Assembly (NCBI RefSeq): GCF_002356295.1 | Contig: NZ_AP018042.1 | Location: 1-64,000 of the forward strand | DNA from: Labilibaculum antarcticum | Lineage (GTDB): Bacteria > Bacteroidota > Bacteroidia > Bacteroidales > Marinifilaceae | Length of the DNA: 64,000 nt | Reading direction: 5' to 3' | Shown: piece after piece, positions 36,551 to 45,088 of the stretch | How positions within the stretch are numbered: position 1 is the first letter of the stretch | How the letters are laid out: every line of letters begins with the position of its first letter | Made by a program: the position numbers and the translations under genes | The notes under the pieces: model-generated | What the model was told of the DNA's origin: nothing | What the model saw: only the letters and a program-made list of their open reading frames with translations | Databases searched by the model: none

Positions 36551-36730
36551 GATGAGCTTATTGAACTCAATTGCAATTTAAAAAGATGCAAGACAAAGGA
36601 TGGTTCGGAAATTGAATTCGAAAAAATGATTATCGCAACCGGCTCTGCACTCTTAAGACCAAGCTGGTTGAAGGGAATCCAATTGAAGAATGTATTTACA
36701 ATCCTGAAAAATAAAGTTTATCTGTTTTAA
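36551..36730 (+). pseudogene. Fragment of an NADH-oxidase-like flavoprotein
   Basis: A 59-codon frame without proper start encodes TKDGSEIEFEKMIIATGSAL followed by LRPSWLKGIQLKNVFTI, ending at a stop. The ATGSALLRPSW..G....NVFT pattern is the first FAD-domain segment of NADH oxidase/CoA-disulfide reductase proteins. Only this piece remains, 134 bases after the NifX-like gene. It occupies most of the gap 36417-36759. Confidence 0.75.
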
Positions 36731-36759
36731 ACATGATCTGCAAAGCAGACTGAACTTGT

Positions 36760-37653
36760 CTATGATTCATTTTTCCAGTTTTCGTAGCTTTTGTTGTAAT
36801 TAAGTAACTTTGAAATAAATTCCTGAGGCTTTTCCATTTTAATACTTAAAACGGGTTTGGTTACATGTTTTACAAGATCCTCAGTCAGGCTTCCATTAAT
36901 AAGATGGGCGAAACCGGTTCTTCCATGTGTCTCAATTGCTATTAGATCTGAATTTTGTTCGTAACAAAAGTCGATAATGCCTTTTTCTATTTTATCCGCA
37001 TTATATATGTTTTTTGAGTAATCAGTAAGATCAAACTTTTTAGCAAAATTGTCAATCAACTTTTGACTCTTAAGTGTTGATTCAAAATCTTTTGGTGTGA
37101 TTATTTTCAGTAAATCAATGTGAGCATCATATAGGTCAGCAAAGAATTTAATCTTTTCGAAACTCTTGTATGATTCATCCATAAAATTGGAAGCAAAAAC
37201 AATTTTATTAATTCTGAAGTCTTCAATTTCAGTCTTAATGGTTAACACGGGTGCATCTGCAAGCCTTACAATCTTTTCGGTGTTAGAACCTATAAAAGTA
37301 GAGTTAAATCCACTTGTTCCATGTGAACCTATCACTATCAAATCAACATTTTTAAATCTTTCATCGCTTACTGTCTCCCATATTAGCATATCGGTAACAA
37401 TATATTTGTTGACGACAATGCCTTCTAAGCATTCATGCTCAGTTAATTTGATGAGTTGCTCGTTTGCAAGTTTTAGATTTTCTTTATTGTACTGATAGTA
37501 GTACTGATTATACTGTGCAAATCCTGCTGAAAGAAGATTACAAACATGAATAAGTTTTATTTCTGCCTTGATCTTATGTGCAATACTTGCTGCAGCTTTT
37601 AACGCAAATAATGCATGATCAGAAAAATCCGTAGGTACTAAAATAGTTTTCAT
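36760..37653 (-). CDS. Universal stress protein with two USP domains
   Basis: The 297-residue protein has two tandem UspA domains. The first begins MKTILVPTDFSDHALFALKAAA and carries the ATP-binding GSHGTSGFNSTFIGSNTEKI near 120-140; the second ends with ETHGRTGFAHLINGSLTEDLVKH near 250-270. Such proteins bind ATP and help cells survive starvation or low oxygen. It faces the NifX-like gene and the flavoprotein fragment convergently and seems part of the same islet. Confidence 0.93.
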   Translation of the reverse strand: MKTILVPTDFSDHALFALKAAASIAHKIKAEIKLIHVCNLLSAGFAQYNQYYYQYNKENLKLANEQLIKLTEHECLEGIVVNKYIVTDMLIWETVSDERFKNVDLIVIGSHGTSGFNSTFIGSNTEKIVRLADAPVLTIKTEIEDFRINKIVFASNFMDESYKSFEKIKFFADLYDAHIDLLKIITPKDFESTLKSQKLIDNFAKKFDLTDYSKNIYNADKIEKGIIDFCYEQNSDLIAIETHGRTGFAHLINGSLTEDLVKHVTKPVLSIKMEKPQEFISKLLNYNKSYENWKNES

Positions 37654-37782
37654 AGTATCAGAAGTTATATTATCATTTCTAAAAAGTATCCTTCCTGTTT
37701 TGTATTGATATATTTAATAACTACATGTCATTAAGTCCTGAGGTATCCCCCACTAAATTCCTCTCTTCCTGCTCTAAATGTT

Positions 37783-37926
37783 TCAGTAAGCGATTAGTAC
37801 ATCTTTGGTTTCCTCCTCGTTCGTTTCTTTAAGTAAACTATCGTAGATTTTATTAAAATAATTATTCAAATAAAGTGTACCACAAACCAGATCGTCTACT
37901 GACAAACCTGAACTAATTTCGATCAC
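37783..37926 (-). other. Possible small ORF or gene remnant
   Basis: On the minus strand a coding-like frame reads ISSGLSVDDLVCGTLYLNNY followed by FNKIYDSLLKETNEEETKDV and a stop at 37783; it stays open some 20 codons upstream of a GTG at 37926. The helical, acidic pattern looks like real protein but I do not recognise it. It lies in the otherwise unassigned stretch 37654-38101. Confidence 0.3.
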
Positions 37927-38101
37927 CTGTATGTATATAAATTTACGAAACACTGAAGCTTTCCGGAAGACGGGAAAAAGATATACATTACTAAATTACC
38001 TAAGATATCTCACCCATTTTAATGAGCTTCTACGAACATTTCTATTCTGCGAATTGCAAACTTCTTTGTAACTTAATGCAGTTAGTGAAAATTTAAATGC
38101 G

Positions 38102-38284
38102 ATGAAATCAAAATCAATTTTAAGAAAGGAAAAAGAATTACATGAACTACAGAAAAAGAATAAGGAAGCAATTCCTTTTAGAGCTGGGGATTTGAATTCT
38201 TTTAGATTAAAAGAAGTGGAAAAAGTGGAAAAAGCTAATTCAGAGCATTACTCTTATGTAGTTCCATGGCAAATGGAATATTAG
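38102..38284 (+). CDS. Small charged hypothetical protein
   Basis: The 60-residue frame (MKSKSILRKEKELHELQKKN..) has a strongly charged helical first half and ends YVVPWQMEY. It resembles a small soluble protein rather than random sequence, but nothing more can be said. It falls between the stress-protein gene and the second lipoprotein fragment. Confidence 0.4.
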   Translation: MKSKSILRKEKELHELQKKNKEAIPFRAGDLNSFRLKEVEKVEKANSEHYSYVVPWQMEY

Positions 38285-38345
38285 TTACTAATTGGTTTTA
38301 AATAATTTATCACAAACTGCTGTTGTGATACAGGATTCCTTTGTT

Positions 38346-38540
38346 ACCTACTTTTCAGACGACTGAAATCCAGAGGATCCAACTATTAATATCCAATCTG
38401 TAGATTTGCATCCTCTTTTAATGGAATTATTACAGACGTGTTCCCGCTTACTTCGAGCATGACAAAATCCAGAGTGAATATAATCCTGTTTTTTCATGCA
38501 TTATACCCCTATTTTTCAACGGAACGAAATACGAAGGAAG
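38346..38540 (-). pseudogene. Decayed fragment of the 38.7-kb lipoprotein gene (5' part)
   Basis: This stretch aligns by eye with 39127-39320 of the intact lipoprotein gene in the same orientation; shared words include TGCATCCT, CGAGCATG and TCCAGAGTGAA. With the fragment at 34776-34890 it covers two adjoining parts of the same gene, missing about 110 bases between them. It fills most of the gap 38285-38711. Confidence 0.7.
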
Positions 38541-38634
38541 TATCCCTTTGAACGAATTTGCTAAAATGAGCACATCTACAGAACCCATAAGTCTTTTATT
38601 TAGATGGCTTGCATAAAAGAAACAGTCTTATCCT

Positions 38635-38664
38635 AAAAAAGTGCACTTAGCAGTGCACTTTTTT
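38635..38664. terminator. Bidirectional terminator
   Basis: AAAAAAGTGCACT (38635-38647) pairs perfectly with AGTGCACTTTTTT (38652-38664) around TAGC. It has a T tract on both strands, and it ends the minus-strand lipoprotein gene 48 bases beyond its stop. Confidence 0.9.
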
Positions 38665-38711
38665 ATTCGCCTCCTGATTTAATGGATAGATGACGATGCA
38701 TTCCCTTCTTT

Positions 38712-39875
38712 TTACCAATTGCAGTCTGGTAAACCGACTCCCAGTATTTGTTTGCACAGCTTGTTTAGGTCTTCCTGTTTACCCGAGAAATGATAGACCC
38801 TATGAAAATGATTGAGACTATCGCCCGGCTGCAACTCGCGCATTGGCGAACAGCTTTCCAATTCGTAGAAGGAGCTTTCGCTTGTTGGTGAATAATCCAT
38901 GCTTCCATTATTGTAAACAGGGATGACTTCTCCCTTATAGGGATTTTCCTGAATATTGGCATTGGAATTAAAGTACAGACTGTCGCTATTTTTTTGATAC
39001 TGAACAATGCTCAGCCTTTGCTTCTCTTTCGAATAAGAGGCATAAATACTTGGGGCAAATTGGGGCGGAATCCCAATCTTCGAGCGGTACTTGCCATCTG
39101 CCTTAAACAGCACTACATTATTCCTTATTCGCAAACGAGTAGAATCCAGGAGTCCCAAATATTGATAGATATCCTGCAAATCTGCATCCTTTTTTAGTGG
39201 TATAATCACAACAGTATTCTCGCTTCCCTCGAGCATGTTCAAACTCCAGAGTGAAAGTAAGCCACTCTCCTTTCGCCATGCTTCGCCACCCATATTTGTT
39301 AACACATGGGCACTTTCGAAGGCTACAAATTTAGTATCCGCCGAAAGCGAAACAGCTAAATTTTTCTCTGCCTCAATTTTGCTCAGGAGTTTAATTGTAC
39401 GCTTTACGTTCACGTCAAAACGGCTTCCTTTAAAATTGCATAAATGCATTTCATTTTGCATCTCAATTTTGGTATCGCTAAGCGAAACGACTTCAAATGC
39501 CTGATTCAAAGCCGTAGGAACTTTCCAGTTTCCTTCATCTAAAGGTTCAATTTGCTGATAATACAAGGAATATTGTCCGCCCAATGGGCCAATCCATACC
39601 CGATCTTCCCCACCAATTCCATTGTAGTCTTTGGCCGCAAGTGCCTTTCTGTTGAGCCAGCCATTTCTGTCGCCCAACAATCCATCAGCAGTACTGCCGA
39701 CTATTTTCCCTTGATACTTGGGCATGATCATCAATCTGGCCTGGCCATTATTATTTATTAGTTCGATTATCTCGCTGTGTTGTTTCAGCAGTTGCAAGTC
39801 ATCCTGATAAGTATTGGTAGAATGCCGGCAAGCAACAAAGAACAGGCAAAGGGCAAATAAGTGCAGTGTCTTCAT
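38712..39875 (-). CDS. Lipoprotein of unknown function
   Basis: The 387-residue protein begins with a lipoprotein signal (LHLFALCLFFVAC, lipid-anchored Cys16). The mature part is beta-rich with GKIVGSTADGLLGDRNGWLN near 55-75 and EDRVWIGPLGGQYSLYY near 95. I recall similar Bacteroidota lipoproteins of a DUF type with a galactose-mutarotase-like fold, but I cannot name it securely. Decayed fragments of a paralogue lie at 34776-34890 and 38346-38540. It is divergent from the TonB-dependent protein gene. Confidence 0.75.
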   Translation of the reverse strand: MKTLHLFALCLFFVACRHSTNTYQDDLQLLKQHSEIIELINNNGQARLMIMPKYQGKIVGSTADGLLGDRNGWLNRKALAAKDYNGIGGEDRVWIGPLGGQYSLYYQQIEPLDEGNWKVPTALNQAFEVVSLSDTKIEMQNEMHLCNFKGSRFDVNVKRTIKLLSKIEAEKNLAVSLSADTKFVAFESAHVLTNMGGEAWRKESGLLSLWSLNMLEGSENTVVIIPLKKDADLQDIYQYLGLLDSTRLRIRNNVVLFKADGKYRSKIGIPPQFAPSIYASYSKEKQRLSIVQYQKNSDSLYFNSNANIQENPYKGEVIPVYNNGSMDYSPTSESSFYELESCSPMRELQPGDSLNHFHRVYHFSGKQEDLNKLCKQILGVGLPDCNW

Positions 39876-40194
39876 AAATTTTTATAAAGTTTTTTGATCC
39901 TGATAAAAGGGAATTACCAAAGCAAGATAAGTAAAGGACGCTTGCAATTCGGGGGACTAAATGAGTCTATTACAGTCTGTATTTACGAAACAATGATCCA
40001 CGCTAAAAATACCAACACTTCTATTCTTGCCTCAGTCACCAAATGCAGTCGTCTGTTTGTTGCCCGTATTTTTTTGTAGAGTAAATGTAGAGTTATTCTT
40101 TACAGTTTGCCTTTGTAAAGTATTTGTAAATATATTGGGAGTGAAACACGGGCTCAAATCCATAAAAAGACAGACTGCAGCCCCCTAAAATAAG

Positions 40195-40202
40195 TATATT
40201 TG
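40195..40202 (+). promoter_or_regulatory. Putative -7 promoter element
   Basis: TATATTTG fits TAnnTTTG, in the 493-base divergent region before the outer membrane protein gene. The -33 partner is poor. The rest of 39876-40368 shows nothing I can assign. Confidence 0.4.
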
Positions 40203-40368
40203 TAACCAGCTTCACTTTTCGATACATTATCTTTAGGGAGCACAAGTAAAGTTGTTTCCATAATATATCCTAAAATTAATTTATCGAAATACAATGCAAT
40301 TATCTGCTTTTTGCAGGACTCACAATATAAACATCAGCATAATACGGGATAGTCAATCCTATACATCC

Positions 40369-42714
40369 ATGAAATTGAAATTATCATCTTTCTTTGCTCT
40401 CTTACTTCTGTTGAATTGCTCAATGCAAGTCGCTGCGCAAAAGCTAAGCATCACCGGTCAGGTTTTCGAAAGCACTCGCAATGAATCGCTGCCTTTTACG
40501 CAGATTGCCTTATTCGAAAAAGAATCAGACGTATCCTTAAGTGGTGCCTTAACCGATAACATGGGCCATTTCTCCTTGCCTGTGCGTGCGAATACCAACT
40601 ATCGAATTCAGATTCAGTTTCTGGGTTACCAAAGCTACGTTTCCGAAATTCAAATAGACACAAGTTCGCTTGATTTGGGCAATCTTATTCTTGAAGCGTC
40701 GGCACAAAACTTAGCCGAGATTGTGGTTACGGGCGAAAAGAAAACCATTGGAAAAGAAGATGGCAACTGGGTTTTGTATCCCGACAAGTTACCCGATGGC
40801 GGTACCAATTCAACCATCGAATTGTTGAGTACCTTGCCGTCAGTAGCAGTTGATTTGGATGATAATGTGAGCATTCGCGGACGACAGGTAACCATTTTAA
40901 TTGATGGTGTTAAAACCGATGACATAGGTGCCTTGGATCAGATCGCTCCTTCGACCATCGCAAAAATTGAGGTCATTCAAAATCCTTCTGCCAAATACGA
41001 TGCCGAGGGAAGTGTAATTAATATTCTGCTAAAATCTCCTTTGCAGTCGACCTCCTCTACCCGACTTAAGGCAAGTGTGGATCATTTTGGGAATCATCAG
41101 GAAAGCTTTATCACCAACAAACGCTACAAAAACTGGGGCGCATTTCTTCAGGGATCTTCGAACCGGAATCAGTTTGATTCGCAAAACAATTCGATACGTG
41201 AAAATTTCATCAATACTAATACTCCTTTCATACTGCAGGATAGAGATGATCAAGTAGAGAACAATACGTATCAATTGCGAAGCGGAATTAACCACCGTTT
41301 TTCAGAAAATCATTTAATTAAGGTCGATGCTCAGTGGCAAAACAATGAATACTCACCAACTTCAGCAACTCATAAAGAGAACAGAGACAAAGAAATGGCC
41401 TTGTTAAAATCAAGCCAGCAAAATCAGCATTCCAATCGGGATAAAAACATGGGTTTGCTAAGAGCTCAATACATTGGCAACTGGAACACACAAAGTGTAA
41501 AGATTCGGTTCAACTACAGGAAACAAAAACAAGACGAGGATCGATTTTACAAGAGTGAAAACCTTTTGCCCAATGGAGATCTTACCGACGCCAATCCATA
41601 TCTTAAAAAAGACTACCTGAATATGGATATCAATACGATTCAAAGCTCTGTTGATTACGAGAAACAGCTGACTGAAGAACTTGAACTGGAAGCGGGTGCG
41701 GATTACAGCAGCGATAAACAGGATCAGAATTCTCTTCAGGAGAAATTTGATTACGGACTAAACGACTGGATTAGGAATCTTAGCAAAACCTTTACTTACA
41801 AATACAAAAAAAGCACCTCAGCCGTTTACGGCATTATCAACCAAAAAAAGAACAATTGGTATGCTTCGGCAGGAGCCCGCTTGCGCTTGATTAAAGGGAA
41901 AACGGAGAATTTTGGTGACGAAATTGCCAACAAACAAAGTAATTCATACCTATCCATACTGCCTACGCTTAGTTTTGGGCACGATGGAGAATCGAACGGA
42001 TTTTCTTTTTCCTATAAAAAGAGTCAGAAGATTCCCAGGGCGAATCAATTGAATTCCTATCGCAACGATGCAAATCCTTTGAATATCAACTTCGGAAATC
42101 CTGACCTAAAACCTGAAAAAGAACATTCTCTGTCGGTTGATTTTTCGTGGCACAGCGATAAATACCAAATGAGTGTTGCTGTTTTCGAACGAATGATTGA
42201 AGATGTGGTGATGAGCGATTATTATTCGATTGGAGATACTCTGTTTCGCACCTACGCAAACATGGCCACACAGCACCTTACTGGCAGCGAATACACGTTT
42301 AGCTACAAGCTGGTAAAATGGTGTCGCTTAAATGGCAGTGCCAGTGTATTTCACCAAAAATTCTCTGGTGAAAATCTTTCTCTTCCACAAAATAAAATTT
42401 GGAGCTATAACTCTAAAATATCAGCAAACGTGCAATTGCCTAAAAACTATGCAGTGCAGGCCAATTACTCTTACAATTCAAAAACTATTTCGGCCTACGG
42501 ATTAAAAGGGAAACTGTGCAATTTAGATCTTGGTATGAGCAAGAGTATTTTCAATAAAAATTTAAGACTGTCGGTAAGAGGAGTAAATTTGCTTGATAGT
42601 AAAAATCAGTGGAGGGAATCGGAAAACATGCAATTTGCATCGCGTTCTTTCAAATATCAGAACAACCGCCGTCTTGTTTTGGGTGTGATTTACAAATGGA
42701 GTCATGCGGAATAA
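40369..42714 (+). CDS. TonB-dependent-receptor-like outer membrane beta-barrel protein
   Basis: From ATG 40369 the 781-residue product has a signal peptide (LSSFFALLLLLNCSMQVAAQ) and a carboxypeptidase-regulatory-like beta domain (about 25-110; SITGQVFESTRNESLPFTQI). A plug domain follows (about 120-225; STLPSVAVDLDDNVSIRGRQ, ILIDGV, NPSAKYDAEGSVINILLK), then a large beta-barrel ending in VLGVIYKWSHAE. This is the outer-membrane beta-barrel family related to TonB-dependent receptors rather than SusC. Its cargo is unknown. The upstream 25 codons of open frame are rejected because the signal peptide begins at 40369. Confidence 0.9.
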   Translation: MKLKLSSFFALLLLLNCSMQVAAQKLSITGQVFESTRNESLPFTQIALFEKESDVSLSGALTDNMGHFSLPVRANTNYRIQIQFLGYQSYVSEIQIDTSSLDLGNLILEASAQNLAEIVVTGEKKTIGKEDGNWVLYPDKLPDGGTNSTIELLSTLPSVAVDLDDNVSIRGRQVTILIDGVKTDDIGALDQIAPSTIAKIEVIQNPSAKYDAEGSVINILLKSPLQSTSSTRLKASVDHFGNHQESFITNKRYKNWGAFLQGSSNRNQFDSQNNSIRENFINTNTPFILQDRDDQVENNTYQLRSGINHRFSENHLIKVDAQWQNNEYSPTSATHKENRDKEMALLKSSQQNQHSNRDKNMGLLRAQYIGNWNTQSVKIRFNYRKQKQDEDRFYKSENLLPNGDLTDANPYLKKDYLNMDINTIQSSVDYEKQLTEELELEAGADYSSDKQDQNSLQEKFDYGLNDWIRNLSKTFTYKYKKSTSAVYGIINQKKNNWYASAGARLRLIKGKTENFGDEIANKQSNSYLSILPTLSFGHDGESNGFSFSYKKSQKIPRANQLNSYRNDANPLNINFGNPDLKPEKEHSLSVDFSWHSDKYQMSVAVFERMIEDVVMSDYYSIGDTLFRTYANMATQHLTGSEYTFSYKLVKWCRLNGSASVFHQKFSGENLSLPQNKIWSYNSKISANVQLPKNYAVQANYSYNSKTISAYGLKGKLCNLDLGMSKSIFNKNLRLSVRGVNLLDSKNQWRESENMQFASRSFKYQNNRRLVLGVIYKWSHAE

Positions 42715-42817
42715 ATAGGGACTGTTCAGAATCGAGCAAGTATCACCTAAAAAAGTCATATTGAGCAATATTTATAATCATCCGAATCTGACAAAATTAA
42801 TTTAGCAAAAAAAATAA

Positions 42818-42848
42818 AAACCCGAATCCTTATGGAAACGGGTTTATT
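42818..42848. terminator. Hairpin between convergent genes
   Basis: AAACCCG (42818-42824) pairs with CGGGTTT (42839-42845). A-rich sequence precedes it and T-rich sequence follows, so it can end transcripts from both sides. Confidence 0.65.
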
Positions 42849-42871
42849 CTTTTCTGTTGAGTTTTTCTATT

Positions 42872-43198
42872 TTACGACACTAATTGATTATTATCGTTTT
42901 TATTAAAAGACGCTGTCTTAGCATTAAAATAATTGACAAGAATTTCCGTCGACAGTTCATTTCCCTTGTAATCCCAGCCATATAATCTATAGGTTTCAAT
43001 CTCATTAGAAAGTTCACAAATTAGAAAACCGTTTTCCGAATCAAAAATATATCTGAATTGCCAAGGTGAAAATTTGTACAACTCATTATTATATGGCTTA
43101 CTAGTAAATAACCTACCTTTAAATTCCGTTGAAAGATATGCCTCTCCACATAAATCAAAATAATTCTGTTTCTGTTTTTCTGATAAATTTATATACAT
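42872..43198 (-). CDS. Hypothetical protein
   Basis: The 108-residue soluble protein (MYINLSEKQKQNYFDLCGEA..) is rich in Tyr, Phe and Asn, mixed alpha/beta, without signal peptide. I recognise no family. It lies between the outer membrane protein and the polysaccharide locus and has its own downstream hairpin. Confidence 0.6.
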   Translation of the reverse strand: MYINLSEKQKQNYFDLCGEAYLSTEFKGRLFTSKPYNNELYKFSPWQFRYIFDSENGFLICELSNEIETYRLYGWDYKGNELSTEILVNYFNAKTASFNKNDNNQLVS

Positions 43199-43323
43199 GT
43201 TCCTTCCTCTTTAATATCCTATTTTATAAGTAACAAAAGCCTAACATTTCAGGTCTACCAACCCGATTATTGACCTATCTACGGAAGAATTTGTGTAAGG
43301 TTTCTAAAACTTTCGTTGATTAT

Positions 43324-43358
43324 AAAAAAAAGTCCAACTACATAAAAGGAGTCGGACT
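43324..43358 (-). terminator. Terminator after GH16 gene
   Basis: In minus-strand sense AGTCCGACT pairs with AGTTGGACT (one mismatch) around a 10-base loop, followed by a run of T (A at 43324-43330 on the plus strand). It lies 60 bases past the GH16 stop. Confidence 0.7.
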
Positions 43359-43417
43359 ATTCAATTCACACTACATCTAATCAATCGCGCAATAGGCACA
43401 ATAGTACGACCAGTTAT

Positions 43418-44287
43418 CTATTTTTGTTTCCAAGCTCTAAAATAGTTCACCTTATATTCCCCATCCAATCGCTTGTCATCGGGCAATGCACCAAACCACT
43501 TGTTTGATTCACAGTTAAAATTAACTTCCAATGGCTGATGCCAATGGGTATTTTCGGCTTCACGAAACAATATTCCATCGATGTAGAACCGAATGTATTT
43601 TGGAGTCCATTCCAATCCCCACACATGAAAATCGGCCTGCAATTCTTCAGGGAAATAGTACTTCTTGGCTCTCGAAAAATGTTTTTTAATATCTCCTTTG
43701 TCTTTTGGCGTTTTAAAAACATGAATATTGGAATTCAAATCGTGACGATTGTAGGACAAGCCAGGTGCATTTTCACAAATGTCTATCTCTGTCCACCAGT
43801 CTTTACTACCATTTGTCATCCAAAAACCCGAAACCCAGGGAGCATCCATTAATTGCACTTCCGCCTCGAAATATCCGTACAGAAATTTTGTTTTACTCTT
43901 AATAAAACCTGTAGAATGTGTGAAACCTTCGGGAAGTTGTTCATCTCCATGTTTGTTAACGCGAATCACTACATTTCCATTTTCCAAACTCACATTCGAC
44001 CCGTGAAAATAGGTTGGTTGTCTGCCTTTCCAACCAGGATTATTTGGATACCAACGTTTTTCATTTAGTTGTGTTGCATTGAACTCGTCCGAATACTTTT
44101 CCAGTTTCGTCCAATCTTTCGAATTGGCTTGGTCGGAAAGCGGAAAGTCTGCAGTAGACCGTACTGGTGCCTGTTCTAAATTCACCGAATCGACATAGTT
44201 TTTTGGCGGAATGGTTAAGTTCTGGGCAAAAGCAGATCCACCAATTGCTATAGCCAGCGTTAAAAGGGTTATTAATTTTAATTTCAT
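43418..44287 (-). CDS. GH16 endo-galactanase (agarase/porphyranase-type)
   Basis: The 289-residue exported enzyme has a signal peptide ending AFAQ and a GH16 jelly-roll domain. The catalytic signature ExDxxE is seen as EIDICE, with Glu167 as nucleophile, Asp169, and Glu172 as acid/base. The N-terminal part SDEFNATQLNEKRWYPNNP and WKGRQPTYFHGSNVSLENG matches galactan-active GH16 subfamilies (agarases, porphyranases, carrageenases) rather than laminarinases. It would cut agar or porphyran chains at beta linkages outside the cell. It is downstream of the plug-only protein and a sulfatase gene. Confidence 0.9.
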   Translation of the reverse strand: MKLKLITLLTLAIAIGGSAFAQNLTIPPKNYVDSVNLEQAPVRSTADFPLSDQANSKDWTKLEKYSDEFNATQLNEKRWYPNNPGWKGRQPTYFHGSNVSLENGNVVIRVNKHGDEQLPEGFTHSTGFIKSKTKFLYGYFEAEVQLMDAPWVSGFWMTNGSKDWWTEIDICENAPGLSYNRHDLNSNIHVFKTPKDKGDIKKHFSRAKKYYFPEELQADFHVWGLEWTPKYIRFYIDGILFREAENTHWHQPLEVNFNCESNKWFGALPDDKRLDGEYKVNYFRAWKQK

Positions 44288-44314
44288 GAGCGTATTTATT
44301 CCTGTTAAGTCTGT

Positions 44315-44995
44315 TTAATTATTTTTTAAGCTAATCAACACAACACCATTAGCACCTCTTGAGCCATAAGCTGCCGCTTCGTTACCAATTAAGACCTTTA
44401 CCGATTTCACTTGAGCAGGACTCAATCCCGAAATTTGTTCCGTTACAACACCATCGACTAAAATTAATGCGTGCTCGCCTGATGAAATCGAATTTGCCCC
44501 ACGTGAATTTAAAAAGACAGATTCAACTCCATTTACACTACCAACCTGAGCTGTTGGATTAACAGCTTGAATGACCTGAAATATAGAAGACATCCGGTCG
44601 TAATTATTATTCTCATTCATTTGATTTGCAATGCAGTAATCCAGGGTCTCTTCTTTTAAATACTTCTCGTTAACCGCATTGTAGTGAGCACTCTCATTAT
44701 TTAAATAAAGAAGATTAACTACAAGATCATTTTCACCTCGATAACGAACCGTTTGGCCAACGAAGCCATTTGCTTTAAATTTAATTACATCCTTCTTCGA
44801 TTTTACCTGAATGCTAAAGTATCCTAAAGAATCTGTTAGTACTGTTTGCTTGCTTTTCGAAGCTACAACCGTCACATTATTTAATGGATAATATTTAAAG
44901 GCAGTTACTTTTCCTTTTAAGACCGTTGTTTGCGCTTGCACGCCAGTAAAAGCAAAGGCAATTGAAAGGATAAGTACAGCAAGTTTTAGTTTCAT
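44315..44995 (-). CDS. Barrel-less TonB-receptor plug protein
   Basis: The 226-residue exported protein has a signal peptide ending VQAQ and a carboxypeptidase-regulatory-like domain (about 23-95, LKGKVTAFKYYPLNNVTVVA). It ends in a TonB-dependent receptor plug (about 150-226: QVGSVNGVESVFLNSRGA, EHALILVDGVV, YGSRGANGVVLISLK). The sequence stops where the barrel would begin, with a proper stop codon, so this is a plug without a channel. The signal peptide resembles those of the neighbouring GH16 and receptor genes (MKLKL start). Function unknown; it lies 27 bases before GH16. Confidence 0.82.
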   Translation of the reverse strand: MKLKLAVLILSIAFAFTGVQAQTTVLKGKVTAFKYYPLNNVTVVASKSKQTVLTDSLGYFSIQVKSKKDVIKFKANGFVGQTVRYRGENDLVVNLLYLNNESAHYNAVNEKYLKEETLDYCIANQMNENNNYDRMSSIFQVIQAVNPTAQVGSVNGVESVFLNSRGANSISSGEHALILVDGVVTEQISGLSPAQVKSVKVLIGNEAAAYGSRGANGVVLISLKNN

Positions 44996-45088
44996 ATTTT
45001 GGGATTTATTGTTGAATGAATCAACGGTTAGTATTGTCTTTTTGTTTCTATTTCAGATATCAAGAACCTGTTGAGCGGGATCGAATAC

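Noticed and set aside
40294-40368. N-terminal 25 codons of the outer membrane protein frame
   Set aside because: A clean signal peptide begins at ATG 40369.
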